NCBI RefSeq assembly: GCF_002214485.1
Contig: NZ_CP015102.1
Location: 1,721,674 to 1,785,673 of the forward strand
DNA from: Thermococcus pacificus
GTDB taxonomy: Archaea; Methanobacteriota_B; Thermococci; Thermococcales; Thermococcaceae
Length of the DNA stretch: 64,000 nt
Reading direction: 5' to 3'
Shown here: positions 19,236 through 27,199 of the stretch, in pieces
Layout of the letters: the number at the start of each line of letters is the position of its first letter
Position numbering within the stretch: the stretch's first letter is position 1
Notes under the pieces: model-generated
The model's input: only the letters and a program-made list of their open reading frames with translations
Told to the model about the DNA's origin: nothing
The model's database searches: none
Translations under genes and position numbers: made by a program

Positions 19236-19277
19236 TTTATAAAGGGTGACGTTTTTAGTAACTAACGGTAATCAAAA
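19236..19277 (+). promoter_or_regulatory. hsp20 promoter with Phr-type heat-shock operator
   Basis: TATA box TTTATAAA (19236-19243) is followed by TTTA (19254-19257), CGGTAA (19266-19271) and AAAA (19274-19277). With transcription predicted at about 19266 these fall at -10, +1 and +10, the layout published for Phr sites in P. furiosus (TTTA, TGGTAA, AAAA); the only deviation is C for T in the middle element. Confidence 0.8.
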
Positions 19278-19298
19278 GGGCACCGGGAGGTGGTGCCG

Positions 19299-19787
19299 AT
19301 GGCCTGGAGGAGGGACCGCTACTGGGACCCCTTCGACCTGATGAGGGAGATACAGGAGGAAATCGACGCCATATTCAGGGACGTCATGCGCGGCCCGAGG
19401 CTCTGGGGCTGGCGCGAGTCCGAGGAGCGCACCGAGTTTGCCAGTGAGACCTGGAGGGAGCCCTTCGTTGACATCTTCGACCGCGGTGATAAGTTCGTCA
19501 TCACAGTAGAGCTCCCCGGAGTCCGCAAGGAGGACATCAAGCTCAGGGTTACGGAGGACACCGTCTACATCGAGGCCCAGATGAAGCGCGAGAAGGAGCT
19601 TGAGCGCGAGGGTGCAATAAGGATCGAGCGCTACTACAGCGGCTACAGGAGGGTCATCAGACTGCCCGAGGAGGTCATCCCGGAGAAGGCCAAAGCAAGG
19701 TACAACAACGGCGTCCTTGAGATCGAGATACCCAAGAAGAAGCCCACCAAGCCAGAGAAGGAGGGCTTCGAGGTTAAGATTGAATGA
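19299..19787 (+). CDS. hsp20: Small heat shock protein (Hsp20/alpha-crystallin)
   Basis: An ATP-independent chaperone that holds unfolding proteins and forms large oligomers. At 162 aa it has an Arg/Trp-rich N-terminal arm (WRRDRYWDPFDLMREIQEEI), an alpha-crystallin domain (about 55-145, with VTVELPGVRKEDIKLRVTEDTVYIEA and ARYNNGVLEIEIPK) and a C-terminal extension. ATG 19299 has GGGAGGTGG upstream and is preferred over GTG 19290. The promoter carries a Phr-type operator, so heat derepression is expected. It precedes a CDC48 gene, as in P. furiosus, where both respond to Phr. Confidence 0.96.
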   Translation: MAWRRDRYWDPFDLMREIQEEIDAIFRDVMRGPRLWGWRESEERTEFASETWREPFVDIFDRGDKFVITVELPGVRKEDIKLRVTEDTVYIEAQMKREKELEREGAIRIERYYSGYRRVIRLPEEVIPEKAKARYNNGVLEIEIPKKKPTKPEKEGFEVKIE

Positions 19788-19914
19788 CGGCTTTTTCGTT
19801 TATTTTCCGGGGCTTTGCCCTCTACAGCCCAAGCCTTTAACTCTCATTGGGAGCTGAAATCAGAAGGGATGAATCGCGATCATCGGCCATGAAAAAATTT
19901 GGAGGTGGTGAAAA

Positions 19915-22305
19915 ATGGCCGAAAGGAGAGAGGTTAAGTTGAAGGTAGCTTCCGCTTACCAGCGCGACGTTGGTAGGGGAATAGTTAGGATCGACAGAAA
20001 GGCTATGCGCGAGATTGGAGTCCAGAGCGGCGACATAATCGAGATCATCGGAACCAAGAACACCGCCGCGGTGGTCTGGCCTGCTTACCCAGAAGACGAG
20101 GGACTCGGCATAATCCGCATGGACGGAACCCTCAGGAAGAACGCGGGCGTTGGACTCGGAGATGAGGTTACGATAAGGAAGGCAGAGGTCAAGGAGGCCA
20201 AGAAGGTCATCGTTGCCCCAACCGAGCCAATACGCTTTGGTGGAGACTTCGTCGAGTGGCTCCACAGCAGGCTCGTCGGCAGGCCGGTCGTCAGGGGTGA
20301 CTACATTAAGGTCGGAATCCTCGGCCAGGAGCTGACCTTCGTCGTTACTGCAACGACACCGGCCGGAATCGTCCAGATCACAGAGTTCACTGACTTCCAG
20401 GTCAGCGAGAAGCCCGTTAAGGAGGTCAGCAAGACTGCCGCACTTGGCGTCACCTACGAGGACATCGGCGGCCTCAAGGACGTCATCCAGAAGGTCAGGG
20501 AGATGATAGAGCTCCCGCTCAAGCACCCGGAGATATTCGAGAAGCTCGGCATTGAGCCGCCCAAGGGTGTCCTGCTCTACGGTCCTCCCGGAACAGGTAA
20601 GACCCTGTTAGCAAAGGCAGTCGCCAACGAGGCAAACGCCCACTTCATAGCGATAAACGGACCGGAGATAATGAGCAAGTACTACGGTGAGAGTGAGGAG
20701 AGGCTTAGGGAGGTCTTCAAAGAGGCTGAGGAGAACGCCCCGGCGATAATCTTCATCGACGAGATCGACGCTATAGCGCCGAAGAGAGAAGAGGTCAGCG
20801 GAGAGGTAGAGAAGAGGGTTGTCAGCCAGCTGCTCACCCTCATGGACGGTCTCAAGAGCCGCGGAAAGGTCATCGTCATTGGAGCCACCAACAGGCCCGA
20901 CGCGATTGACCCGGCACTGAGGAGGCCAGGAAGGTTCGACCGCGAGCTTGAGGTCGGTGTTCCGGACAAGCAGGGAAGGAAGGAGATACTCCAGATCCAC
21001 ACCAGAGGAATGCCCATCGAGCCTGAGTTCAGGAAGAGCAAGGTCATTGAGATACTCGAGGAGCTTGAGAGGAACGAGACCTACAGGGATGCCGCAGAGA
21101 AGGCTATAGCCAAGGTCAAGAAGGCCGAGAGCGAGGAGGAGATAAAGAAGGCCCTCCGCGAGGTTGAGGAGAGGCTCTACGATGAGGTCAAGGCAAAGCT
21201 AATCGACAGCCTGCTTGAGGAGCTCGCCGAGGTTACGCACGGCTTCGTCGGTGCCGACCTCGCAGCCCTGGCGAGAGAAGCCGCAATGGCCGCCCTCAGG
21301 AGGCTGATACAGGAGGGCAAGATAGACTTCGAGGCGGAGCACATACCCAAAGAAGTGCTTGAAGACCTGAAGGTCACCAGGAGGGACTTCTACGAGGCCC
21401 TCAAGATGATAGAGCCTTCAGCGCTCAGGGAGGTCCTGCTTGAGGTTCCGAACGTCCACTGGGACGACATTGGTGGCCTAGAGGACGTCAAGGAGGAGCT
21501 CCGCGAGGCAGTCGAGTGGCCGCTCAAGTACCCGGAGGCATTCATGGGCCTCGGCATCAACCCGCCGAAGGGTATCCTGCTCTACGGACCACCCGGAACA
21601 GGTAAGACCCTCCTTGCAAAGGCAGTAGCGAACGAGAGCGAGGCTAACTTCATAGCCATCAAGGGTCCGGAAGTGCTGAGCAAGTGGGTCGGTGAGAGCG
21701 AGAAGAACATCCGCGAGATCTTCAGGAAGGCGAGGCAGGCGGCCCCAACGGTGATATTCATCGACGAGATAGACGCAATCGCTCCGCGCAGGGGAACCGA
21801 CGTGAACAGGGTCACCGACAGGCTTATCAACCAGCTCCTGACTGAGATGGATGGAATCCAGGAGAACAGCGGCGTGGTCGTCATAGGCGCTACCAACAGG
21901 CCGGACATCATTGATCCAGCCCTGCTCAGGCCGGGAAGGTTCGACAGGCTCATCCTGGTTCCAGCACCAGACGAGAAGGCCAGGCTCGAGATATTCAAGG
22001 TCCACACCAGAAGGGTTCCGCTGGCTGAGGATGTCAGCCTCGAGGAGCTGGCCAAGAGGACCGAGGGATACACCGGTGCCGACATCGAGGCCGTGGTCAG
22101 AGAGGCAGCGATGCTCGCCATGAGAAGGGCACTCCAGGAGGGCATCATACGGCCCGGCATGAAGGCCGACGAGATAAGGCAGAAGGTCAAGGTCACCATG
22201 AAGGACTTCGAGGAGGCCCTCAAGAAGATCGGCCCGAGCGTGAGCAAGGAGACGATGGAGTACTACAGAAAGGTACAGGAGCAGTTCAAACAGGCCAGGG
22301 GCTGA
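19915..22305 (+). CDS. CDC48/VCP-type AAA+ ATPase, paralogue 2
   Basis: A second double AAA+ unfoldase, 796 aa. It has an N-terminal barrel domain, D1 Walker A GPPGTGKT (about 223) and [10 protein letters not shown] (about 280), the Thermococcales-type charged helical insert in the D1 lid (about 365-430), and D2 Walker A near 558 with [28 protein letters not shown] precedes the ATG. A TATA-like CCTTTAAC (about 19834-19841) is present; I see no convincing Phr site here. The gene ends in a hairpin plus T-tract. It is very similar to the paralogue at 24-2537 but shorter at the C-terminus. Confidence 0.96.
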   Translation: MAERREVKLKVASAYQRDVGRGIVRIDRKAMREIGVQSGDIIEIIGTKNTAAVVWPAYPEDEGLGIIRMDGTLRKNAGVGLGDEVTIRKAEVKEAKKVIVAPTEPIRFGGDFVEWLHSRLVGRPVVRGDYIKVGILGQELTFVVTATTPAGIVQITEFTDFQVSEKPVKEVSKTAALGVTYEDIGGLKDVIQKVREMIELPLKHPEIFEKLGIEPPKGVLLYGPPGTGKTLLAKAVANEANAHFIAINGPEIMSKYYGESEERLREVFKEAEENAPAIIFIDEIDAIAPKREEVSGEVEKRVVSQLLTLMDGLKSRGKVIVIGATNRPDAIDPALRRPGRFDRELEVGVPDKQGRKEILQIHTRGMPIEPEFRKSKVIEILEELERNETYRDAAEKAIAKVKKAESEEEIKKALREVEERLYDEVKAKLIDSLLEELAEVTHGFVGADLAALAREAAMAALRRLIQEGKIDFEAEHIPKEVLEDLKVTRRDFYEALKMIEPSALREVLLEVPNVHWDDIGGLEDVKEELREAVEWPLKYPEAFMGLGINPPKGILLYGPPGTGKTLLAKAVANESEANFIAIKGPEVLSKWVGESEKNIREIFRKARQAAPTVIFIDEIDAIAPRRGTDVNRVTDRLINQLLTEMDGIQENSGVVVIGATNRPDIIDPALLRPGRFDRLILVPAPDEKARLEIFKVHTRRVPLAEDVSLEELAKRTEGYTGADIEAVVREAAMLAMRRALQEGIIRPGMKADEIRQKVKVTMKDFEEALKKIGPSVSKETMEYYRKVQEQFKQARG

Positions 22306-22323
22306 TGCCCCTAATTTTTTCTA
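22297..22323 (+). terminator. Hairpin and T-tract at the end of CDC48 paralogue 2
   Basis: AGGGGC-TGAT-GCCCCT is a perfect 6-bp stem with a 4-nt loop containing the stop codon, followed by AATTTTTTCT. This resembles an intrinsic terminator. Archaeal termination mainly needs the U-tract, so the hairpin may instead stabilise the 3' end. Confidence 0.65.
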
Positions 22324-22385
22324 ATAATATCCACTCAGTTTGCCAAGTGAAGATAATCGAAAAATTTCTGTGCTGAAGGATCTTT

Positions 22386-22535
22386 TCAAGCCACCCACTC
22401 GAGCTCGTACTCCCTGGCCTTCAGCCTCTCCATTTCTTCCCTTGCTATCCTCTCTGCCTTTGACAGGTCGTTCGTGACGACTATCCTCTCCTCTGGGAGT
22501 GTGTTTTCCCGGTAGTAGACTATTCTGACCAGCAT
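22386..22535 (-). CDS. 49-aa microprotein (paralogue of 22730-22879)
   Basis: A 49-residue soluble protein: MLVRIVYYRENTLPEERIVV, TNDLSKAERIAREEMERL, KAREYELEWVA. The predicted fold is beta-beta-alpha-beta. ATG 22535 has GAGGTG 6 nt upstream. It has the same length as the neighbour at 22730-22879 and shares with it a two-strand start, an acidic Ala/Glu/Arg helix and a YELE terminal strand, so the two look like diverged duplicates. I know of no function. Confidence 0.7.
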   Translation of the reverse strand: MLVRIVYYRENTLPEERIVVTNDLSKAERIAREEMERLKAREYELEWVA

Positions 22536-22729
22536 CGCGGACACCTCACATATCACTACTGGCAACAAGAGATTTTGAGAAGTTTAAAAGCATTGTTGGC
22601 CTAACAGGTTCATCAATCAACATCTTTGTACGAACATAATAAGACAACAATAGCCATATTAATACACCGGAACAGAATTGGATATCCCCCGAGCGAGGGG
22701 ATGGGGGAAGAAGAATGGGAGAAGAAGAA

Positions 22730-22879
22730 TCACTCAAGCTTTTCGAGCTCGTAGACCCTCGCGCCCTTCCGCTTCAGCTCCTGCTTCGCGAAGTGCCTCG
22801 CCTCGTCGGTAGTTTCGGTTTCAAAGACAATGGTCTTTCCATGGTGGTCTCCGCCATAGAGTGTGAGGGACCACTTCAT
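22730..22879 (-). CDS. 49-aa microprotein (paralogue of 22386-22535)
   Basis: A 49-residue protein: MKWSLTLYGGDHHGKTIVFE, TETTDEARHFAKQELKRK, GARVYELEKLE. Strand-strand-helix-strand is predicted. GGTGGT lies just before ATG 22879. It matches the other microprotein over its whole length in pattern (DEARHFAKQELKRKGARVYELE against KAERIAREEMERLKAREYELE). It is divergent from the JAMM protease gene, whose TATA lies 30-40 bp away. Function unknown. Confidence 0.68.
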   Translation of the reverse strand: MKWSLTLYGGDHHGKTIVFETETTDEARHFAKQELKRKGARVYELEKLE

Positions 22880-22942
22880 GATACCACCAGCGGCATTTGC
22901 CATTTGTTCAAGGTTTATAAGTCTAACGGGGCAACTTTGGGT

Positions 22943-23341
22943 ATGCAGTTGATGATTCGACAGGAGGCTTTAAAGTCGATTATCCAAGTGGCGGAAAAGA
23001 ACGACCTTGAGGTGTGCGGCTTCCTCTTCGGGAGGCGAGAGGAGGAGACGTTCAAGGTCGAGGAAGTCCGCTTCATCACGAACAGGCTGAACTCTCCTAC
23101 GGAGTTTGAGATGGATCCCTTAGAAATGGTGGAGGCCATAGACGAGGCCGAGGAGAAGGGCCTTGAAGTTGTTGGCATCTTCCACTCCCACCCCAAGTGC
23201 CCGCCAAGGCCGAGCGGGAAGGATTTGAGGGGGATGGAGCTCTGGCCAGTGGCCTGGCTGATCGTTGATGGAAAGGGGAACTATGGAGCATATGTTTTGA
23301 AGGATGGAAGAGTGGAAGAAGTTTCCGTGAAGGCTGTTTAG
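22943..23341 (+). CDS. JAMM/MPN+ metalloprotease (desampylase-like)
   Basis: A 132-aa single-domain zinc peptidase of the JAB1/MPN family. The conserved Glu is in EVCGFLFGR, and the metal motif is FHSHPKCPPRPSGKD (HxHP ... SxxD). Archaeal members remove ubiquitin-like SAMP modifiers or act in sulfur transfer. TATA GTTTATAAG (22911-22919) puts transcription at about 22941, so ATG 22943 is a likely leaderless start; ATG 22952 is the alternative. Its stop overlaps the convergent MobB-like gene by 4 nt. Confidence 0.9.
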   Translation: MQLMIRQEALKSIIQVAEKNDLEVCGFLFGRREEETFKVEEVRFITNRLNSPTEFEMDPLEMVEAIDEAEEKGLEVVGIFHSHPKCPPRPSGKDLRGMELWPVAWLIVDGKGNYGAYVLKDGRVEEVSVKAV

Positions 23342-24072
23342 TCCTCCCTTATCACAATCTCGATCTTCCGTCCATCACGGTAACCCTTCATCGCTGAGAG
23401 CATGCCCTTTATCGTTTTTTCAACGAGCTCCTGCACCCAGTCCTTCATGGGAAGAACTTGGCCGTCGATTTTGACCGTCACCTTCGGCTTTGAGCTGAGG
23501 ACGACGCAGTCCCTGAGCGTTTTCTCACCCTTCACTATCATCCTCGCCATTTCGGCACACTTGAAGCCACAGAGGCCGCAGTCTATATTGGGCAGCATGA
23601 AGGCGCGCTTTTCCACGAGGTCGGCGAGCTTTTCCGGTTCCTTCGTGGCGTCTATGACTGGGAGGCCGTCTATCTCTCTGACCTCGTTCCCTGCTACAAC
23701 CCCGCTCACAGCTACGGCGAGGCCATCGTTGAGTTCTCTAACGTCCTCCTCGCTCTTCGCGCAGATGACCTTTGGAACGTGCTGGACGCTTTTGAAGCCC
23801 TCGAGGAGAAGGAAGTCCGCGTTAACCATCGAGAAGAGCGCGTTGATGTCCTTTGCCTTAAACAGAAGCGCGTCCGTGTCGTTAGCCCTGACTATGACTG
23901 AGTCTGCCACCTGTGAGAAGCGCCATGTGTCAGTTCCCTCTCTGTCAAATTCGGCGTGCATGCTCTTCGCTATCGCCACGCGGTAGCCGCGTTCCCTCAG
24001 CACCCTTGCGACCGCCTCGACCGTCGTCGTCTTACCGCTCTTCTTGACGCCTACGAAGGCCACTGCCCTCAT
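23338..24072 (-). CDS. MobB-like GTPase fused to a [4Fe-4S]-type cysteine domain
   Basis: A 244-aa protein. Residues 1-150 are MobB/molybdopterin-guanine dinucleotide type P-loop (VGVKKSGKTTTVEAV, DADFLLLEGFK). Residues about 160-185 carry DCGLCGFKCAEMA plus a later RDCVV Cys, a four-Cys cluster resembling [4Fe-4S] domains of formate dehydrogenase or ferredoxin-like proteins. A role in delivering the tungsto/molybdo-pterin cofactor is inferred, in line with a tungstate transporter in the window. The fusion is seen in other archaeal MobB proteins as I recall. Confidence 0.85.
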   Translation of the reverse strand: MRAVAFVGVKKSGKTTTVEAVARVLRERGYRVAIAKSMHAEFDREGTDTWRFSQVADSVIVRANDTDALLFKAKDINALFSMVNADFLLLEGFKSVQHVPKVICAKSEEDVRELNDGLAVAVSGVVAGNEVREIDGLPVIDATKEPEKLADLVEKRAFMLPNIDCGLCGFKCAEMARMIVKGEKTLRDCVVLSSKPKVTVKIDGQVLPMKDWVQELVEKTIKGMLSAMKGYRDGRKIEIVIRED

Positions 24073-24081
24073 GATTCCACC

Positions 24082-24297
24082 TCAGAGGAGCATTATCCAG
24101 TTCAGGTCTTCTATTTTAACCACCAGCGCTTTGGCTTTATTTCCGGCTATGTCCACGACGTCCCTCAGGAGTATGACCTCCTCGTCGAAGTCCTCGAGGA
24201 TTCCGGTGAACGAATGCTCGTTGCTAACCGAGAGAGCCACGCGCTTTCCTTTCCATGATTCCAGAGTCTTATCGAGCAGGTACTGCTTCTCGCTCAT
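24082..24297 (-). CDS. LSm/Sm-like domain protein (short)
   Basis: A 71-aa protein with an Sm-like pattern: LESWKGKRVALSVSNEHSFTGILEDFDEEVILLRDVV (Sm1 strands with GxLxxFD) and a shorter Sm2-like AKALVVKIEDLNWIML. It differs from canonical SmAP by lacking the usual RGxxV Sm2 motif, so RNA binding is not certain. GGAGGTGAGGGG precedes ATG 24297. Nine bp separate it from MobB downstream, so they are probably co-transcribed. The promoter region holds a palindrome (24317-24335) shared with the divergent gene. Confidence 0.75.
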   Translation of the reverse strand: MSEKQYLLDKTLESWKGKRVALSVSNEHSFTGILEDFDEEVILLRDVVDIAGNKAKALVVKIEDLNWIMLL

Positions 24298-24316
24298 CCC
24301 CTCACCTCCTGAAAGC

Positions 24317-24335
24317 AAAAGTCTATAAGACTTTT
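24317..24335. promoter_or_regulatory. Palindromic TATA region of a divergent promoter
   Basis: AAAAGTC-TATAA-GACTTTT is a perfect 7-bp inverted repeat centred on TATAA, midway between the LSm-like gene (minus) and the 275-aa gene (plus). The plus start ATG 24360 is about 34 bp from the centre. It can serve as a two-way TATA element or an operator. Confidence 0.6.
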
Positions 24336-24359
24336 AACGGTTTCCGGTTCGGTGATAGA

Positions 24360-25187
24360 ATGAGGTTCGTGACGAAGAACGAGGCCGTCAAGAGGTCATT
24401 TCTTGAGGACTTGAAGAGGGAAGGGATAAAGTTTGAACTCAACGAGAGGCTCTCCTACGAGAGCTTTGTAGGCTACATGCTTGAGGGAACATTGGAGGAG
24501 ATAAGGGCGCAGATAGAAGTCATGGAGGGCGCTGACAAGGAAGCCCTCATCGAGGGATTCACATCCTTTAAGGAAAGCCTGAACCACATCCTCGAGCACA
24601 TAAAAGTCGGGGAGAAGTTCGAGGTCCTCCTGAACGAGGGGCCGTGGGTGGCCGAAATCCTCGACCAGCTGACGAGGAACGGCGCGATAGACTACGAGGA
24701 CGGCGTTATAAAGCTCCGCGATGGGGTGGACGTCACCAAGCTCCGCTTTGAGTTCAAGTTCCCATTCAACCTCGTCCACAACCCAGAAAGCGCCGAGAAG
24801 ATAGCCAAGCAGTTCGCCTTCGCCGACCTGACTATGGAATACGAGTTTGAGATACTCGAGCTTGACATGGGCAAGATAAACGCCCTCGGCAAAATCGCGA
24901 GCAGATACTTCCCGGAGGATGTTCTGCTGAGGGTTTACTTCGCGCTCGTGGGCAGGGCAATCCTCTCGAGCGAGATACTCAAGAGCCTTGGCAATGAGAA
25001 GGTGGAGCTGAGTGAGCTCGTCAAGGCCTTCGCCAGGGCGGCGCCGATAGCGATTCCAACGCCAAAGGGAACGCTCGTCATCAACTACTCCCCGGTGGCA
25101 CTCGAGGAGGTGCTCCGCTTCCTCAAAAGGCTCGGCTACATTGAGATAAAGGCCGGAAAGGTCAAGAAGCTCAGGGATCTGGTCTGA
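24360..25187 (+). CDS. Conserved hypothetical protein (275 aa)
   Basis: A soluble protein with no recognised motif. It is rich in Glu, Lys and Leu helices; the N-terminal half (1-120) looks like a helical bundle and the C-terminal part (about 215-275) reads like a winged helix (VELSELVKAFARAAPIAIPTPKGTLVINYSPVALEEVLRFLKRLGYIEIKAGKVKKL), with a middle wHTH-like stretch WVAEILDQLTRNGAIDYEDGVIKL. A nucleic-acid-binding role is possible but only inferred. TATA and ATG 24360 behind GGTGATAGA support the start. The stop overlaps the convergent mptE gene by 17 nt. Confidence 0.72.
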   Translation: MRFVTKNEAVKRSFLEDLKREGIKFELNERLSYESFVGYMLEGTLEEIRAQIEVMEGADKEALIEGFTSFKESLNHILEHIKVGEKFEVLLNEGPWVAEILDQLTRNGAIDYEDGVIKLRDGVDVTKLRFEFKFPFNLVHNPESAEKIAKQFAFADLTMEYEFEILELDMGKINALGKIASRYFPEDVLLRVYFALVGRAILSSEILKSLGNEKVELSELVKAFARAAPIAIPTPKGTLVINYSPVALEEVLRFLKRLGYIEIKAGKVKKLRDLV

Positions 25188-25878
25188 GGTAGTCTATTCT
25201 TGCCTTCCCATTCTTTTCCAGCCATCTTAGGAGCTCTTGAGCGAAGGCGAACTTCTTCCCCTTGCTCTCCCATACCGGCGAGTGCTCCCTCAGGGAAGGC
25301 TTGCTCCACTTCCCAACGACGTCGCCAAAGTCAAAGCCGATCAGAACTATCTCCCTCGCGCCGAGGGCTTCCGCCAGAAAAGCCGCCCTGTCGCCGTCTG
25401 TGAAGCCGCCGAAGTTATACACGATGTCGAGGGGGTCAGTCTGACAGGTTCCGAGGATTCTGGAGAAGAACGGAACGTAGGTCGTCAGTTTGTCGATGTT
25501 GTCACCGTGGGCATGAATAGCCATGAAGGAACCCCTGTCGTTTGCTATCCTGAGGTCAGGAATCCTTCCGTCTAAGTCTGTCACGATTACGTCGGGAACC
25601 AAACCCGCATCGAGGAGTGCTGAAGTCGCACCGTCTGCCGCTATGAGCGTTCCGTCTGAGAAGTCGAACTGCTTTAGGGCATCTTCCAGGCTCGGACCGG
25701 CACCGAAGACGTAGGCCTTTTTCCTGATAATGGCTTCAAGCTCCTCCCTGAGGATGTACTCGTCGCCCTCGAGGAGAAGGGCGCGGAGGATTTGAGCCGC
25801 CCTTCTGTCACCATCAATTGAGTATCCCATCTCGCGGACTATTCTCAGGTAGAACGGCTTCCACTGCTCCCAGTTCAT
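25171..25878 (-). CDS. mptE: 6-hydroxymethyl-7,8-dihydropterin pyrophosphokinase (MptE-type)
   Basis: An archaeal-specific enzyme that pyrophosphorylates 6-hydroxymethyl-dihydropterin in tetrahydro(methano)pterin synthesis, unrelated to bacterial FolK. The 235-aa protein has the DUF115 core: YVFGAGPSLEDAL (glycine-rich), GTLIAADGATSALLDAGLVPDVIVTDLDG, AIHAHGDNIDKL, NFGGFTDGDRAAFLAEALGAREIVLIGFDFG. Its start overlaps the Mut7-C gene stop by 4 nt, so they share an operon. Confidence 0.9.
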   Translation of the reverse strand: MNWEQWKPFYLRIVREMGYSIDGDRRAAQILRALLLEGDEYILREELEAIIRKKAYVFGAGPSLEDALKQFDFSDGTLIAADGATSALLDAGLVPDVIVTDLDGRIPDLRIANDRGSFMAIHAHGDNIDKLTTYVPFFSRILGTCQTDPLDIVYNFGGFTDGDRAAFLAEALGAREIVLIGFDFGDVVGKWSKPSLREHSPVWESKGKKFAFAQELLRWLEKNGKARIDYLRPDP

Positions 25879-26345
25879 TTCTCTCCCCTCAGCTTTTTAT
25901 CGATCTTCAGCATCTCCCTCCACTGCCTGCCCGGCCAGTAGATTTGACCACAGTTCTGGCAGATATAAAACTCATCGTACCTCTCGTAAACTGTGGAAGG
26001 GACCTTCCCTCTGACTTCTTCCTTTGAGGCGCGCCCTATTGGGCCGTTGCACTTGGGACAGCGGGCGCTGGGTGGAAAGAGCTCCCTGAAGTCGACCCCA
26101 AGGCGCTTGAGTTCCTTCACCTGCTCTTCAAGGGAGTTCGATGATAGGAGGAAAACTTTGGCGCCGAGCCTCTTTGCCCTCTCCGCTAAGCCAGAGTCCC
26201 TCGTCAGGATTATCCTGTCCTCCTTAAGGGCAACATGGACTATCTCGTCATCGTCTTCTATCCCGTAGAGCGTGTCGTAGCCATAGAGACGCAACCAGCG
26301 GGCCAGGCGGCCGAGCATCATGTCCGCTATAAAGCGCATGAGCAT
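25875..26345 (-). CDS. Mut7-C RNase domain protein with zinc ribbon
   Basis: A 156-aa protein of the Mut7-C (DUF82) family: a PIN-like nuclease domain with FIADMMLGRLARWLRLYGYDT, EDRIILTRDSGLAERAKRLG and acidic residues, followed by a zinc ribbon with CPKC and CQNC pairs (about 112-137) ending GQIYWPGRQWREM. A predicted RNase acting on an unknown RNA. ATG 26345 is used; ATG 26339 two codons later is equally possible. A TATA-like CTTTAACC (about 26365-26372) suggests a leaderless mRNA. It is divergent from the HEPN gene. Confidence 0.88.
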   Translation of the reverse strand: MLMRFIADMMLGRLARWLRLYGYDTLYGIEDDDEIVHVALKEDRIILTRDSGLAERAKRLGAKVFLLSSNSLEEQVKELKRLGVDFRELFPPSARCPKCNGPIGRASKEEVRGKVPSTVYERYDEFYICQNCGQIYWPGRQWREMLKIDKKLRGEK

Positions 26346-26390
26346 CGAAAGGTATTAATCCGTCTGGGTTAAAGTGTTTCCGGTGGTGAA

Positions 26391-26816
26391 ATGCACTACG
26401 AGGAGGTTGAGACGCTGCTGAGGCGCTCAGAGGATTACCTGGAACTTGCGAATTCCGCCTTTGAAAGTGAGAAATACGACGCTGCAATATTCCTCGCGGA
26501 ACAGGCCCTTCAGCTCCACATAAAAGCCCTCTTAATCAAATATGCCGACCTGAGGATAAGGAGCCATTCACTGAGAGAGCTTTTGTATCGCCTTGGACAG
26601 GTCTTTAAACTGGAAGACCGCATCGAGGAGTTCATAAGGGCTAACAGGAAGCTCCTGCGGGAGCTTGAGGACGCTTACATCGAAACAAGATACGAGGCAA
26701 GGGTTTACTATAGGGAAGATGCAGAAGAACTCATCGAGTTCGTTGCCAGAGTTATGGACTTCGTGGAGGGCCTGGCTGATGAGTTCGAGAGAGGCAGTAA
26801 TCTCCAGGATGATTGA
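26391..26816 (+). CDS. HEPN domain protein (HEPN/MNT module)
   Basis: A 141-aa all-helical HEPN protein: YLELANSAFESEKYDAAIFLAEQALQLHIKALLIKYADLRIRSHSLRELLYRL and the later DAYIETRYEARVYYREDAEELIEFVARVMDF. The TRYE motif fits the nucleotidyltransferase-associated HEPN group. The canonical RNase motif R-x4-6-H is not evident (only R-x3-H near RIRSH), so RNase activity is doubtful. GGTGGTGAA precedes the ATG. It overlaps the MNT gene by 8 nt, the usual two-gene pair in which AMPylation by MNT neutralises HEPN. Confidence 0.88.
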   Translation: MHYEEVETLLRRSEDYLELANSAFESEKYDAAIFLAEQALQLHIKALLIKYADLRIRSHSLRELLYRLGQVFKLEDRIEEFIRANRKLLRELEDAYIETRYEARVYYREDAEELIEFVARVMDFVEGLADEFERGSNLQDD

Positions 26817-27147
26817 GGACGGAAGAAAGCGCTACCTCATGATAAAGCACTACAGGAGATACCTCCCCGCGATAAAGCGCGCCTGCGAGGAAGTGTTTGG
26901 CCAGTGCGAACTCTACGTCTTCGGAAGCGTCTTAACCGGGAAGTTCACAGCCGGGAGCGACGTTGATCTCCTGATAAAGGTAAGAAAGGCCCCAAAAAAC
27001 CTCCGCGAGAAGGCCGAGCTCGAGGTTAAAATCGAGGAGCTCGCAAACCTCCCCTACTATCACCCCTTTGAGTTCCACATCGTTGACGAGGAGGGCTTCA
27101 GGCGATACGTTGAGGTTCTCAAGGTGAACCCCGTTAAGGTCGAGTGA
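26809..27147 (+). CDS. Minimal nucleotidyltransferase (MNT)
   Basis: A 112-aa polymerase-beta-fold nucleotidyltransferase with VFGSVLTGKFTAGSDVDLLI (GSxxxGxxxxxSDxDL; the two Asp bind Mg) and a later acidic strand FEFHIVDEEG. It partners the HEPN protein through an 8-nt gene overlap; known MNT antitoxins AMPylate their HEPN toxin. ATG 26809 is chosen because it gives the compact family length; the longer frame upstream only shadows HEPN. Confidence 0.88.
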   Translation: MIEDGRKRYLMIKHYRRYLPAIKRACEEVFGQCELYVFGSVLTGKFTAGSDVDLLIKVRKAPKNLREKAELEVKIEELANLPYYHPFEFHIVDEEGFRRYVEVLKVNPVKVE

Positions 27148-27199
27148 GGGAATGCTTTTTAAGCGGGAATATTTTACGACCATAAAACAGGTGGTAGCT

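Noticed and set aside
19830..19914. A Phr-type operator in front of CDC48 paralogue 2.
   Set aside because: Only a TATA-like CCTTTAAC is seen; the GGTAA and AAAA elements are not at the right distances.
22681..22705. CCCC-GAGCGA-GGGG hairpin between the microproteins as a terminator.
   Set aside because: No T-tract follows on either strand; kept only as possible structure.
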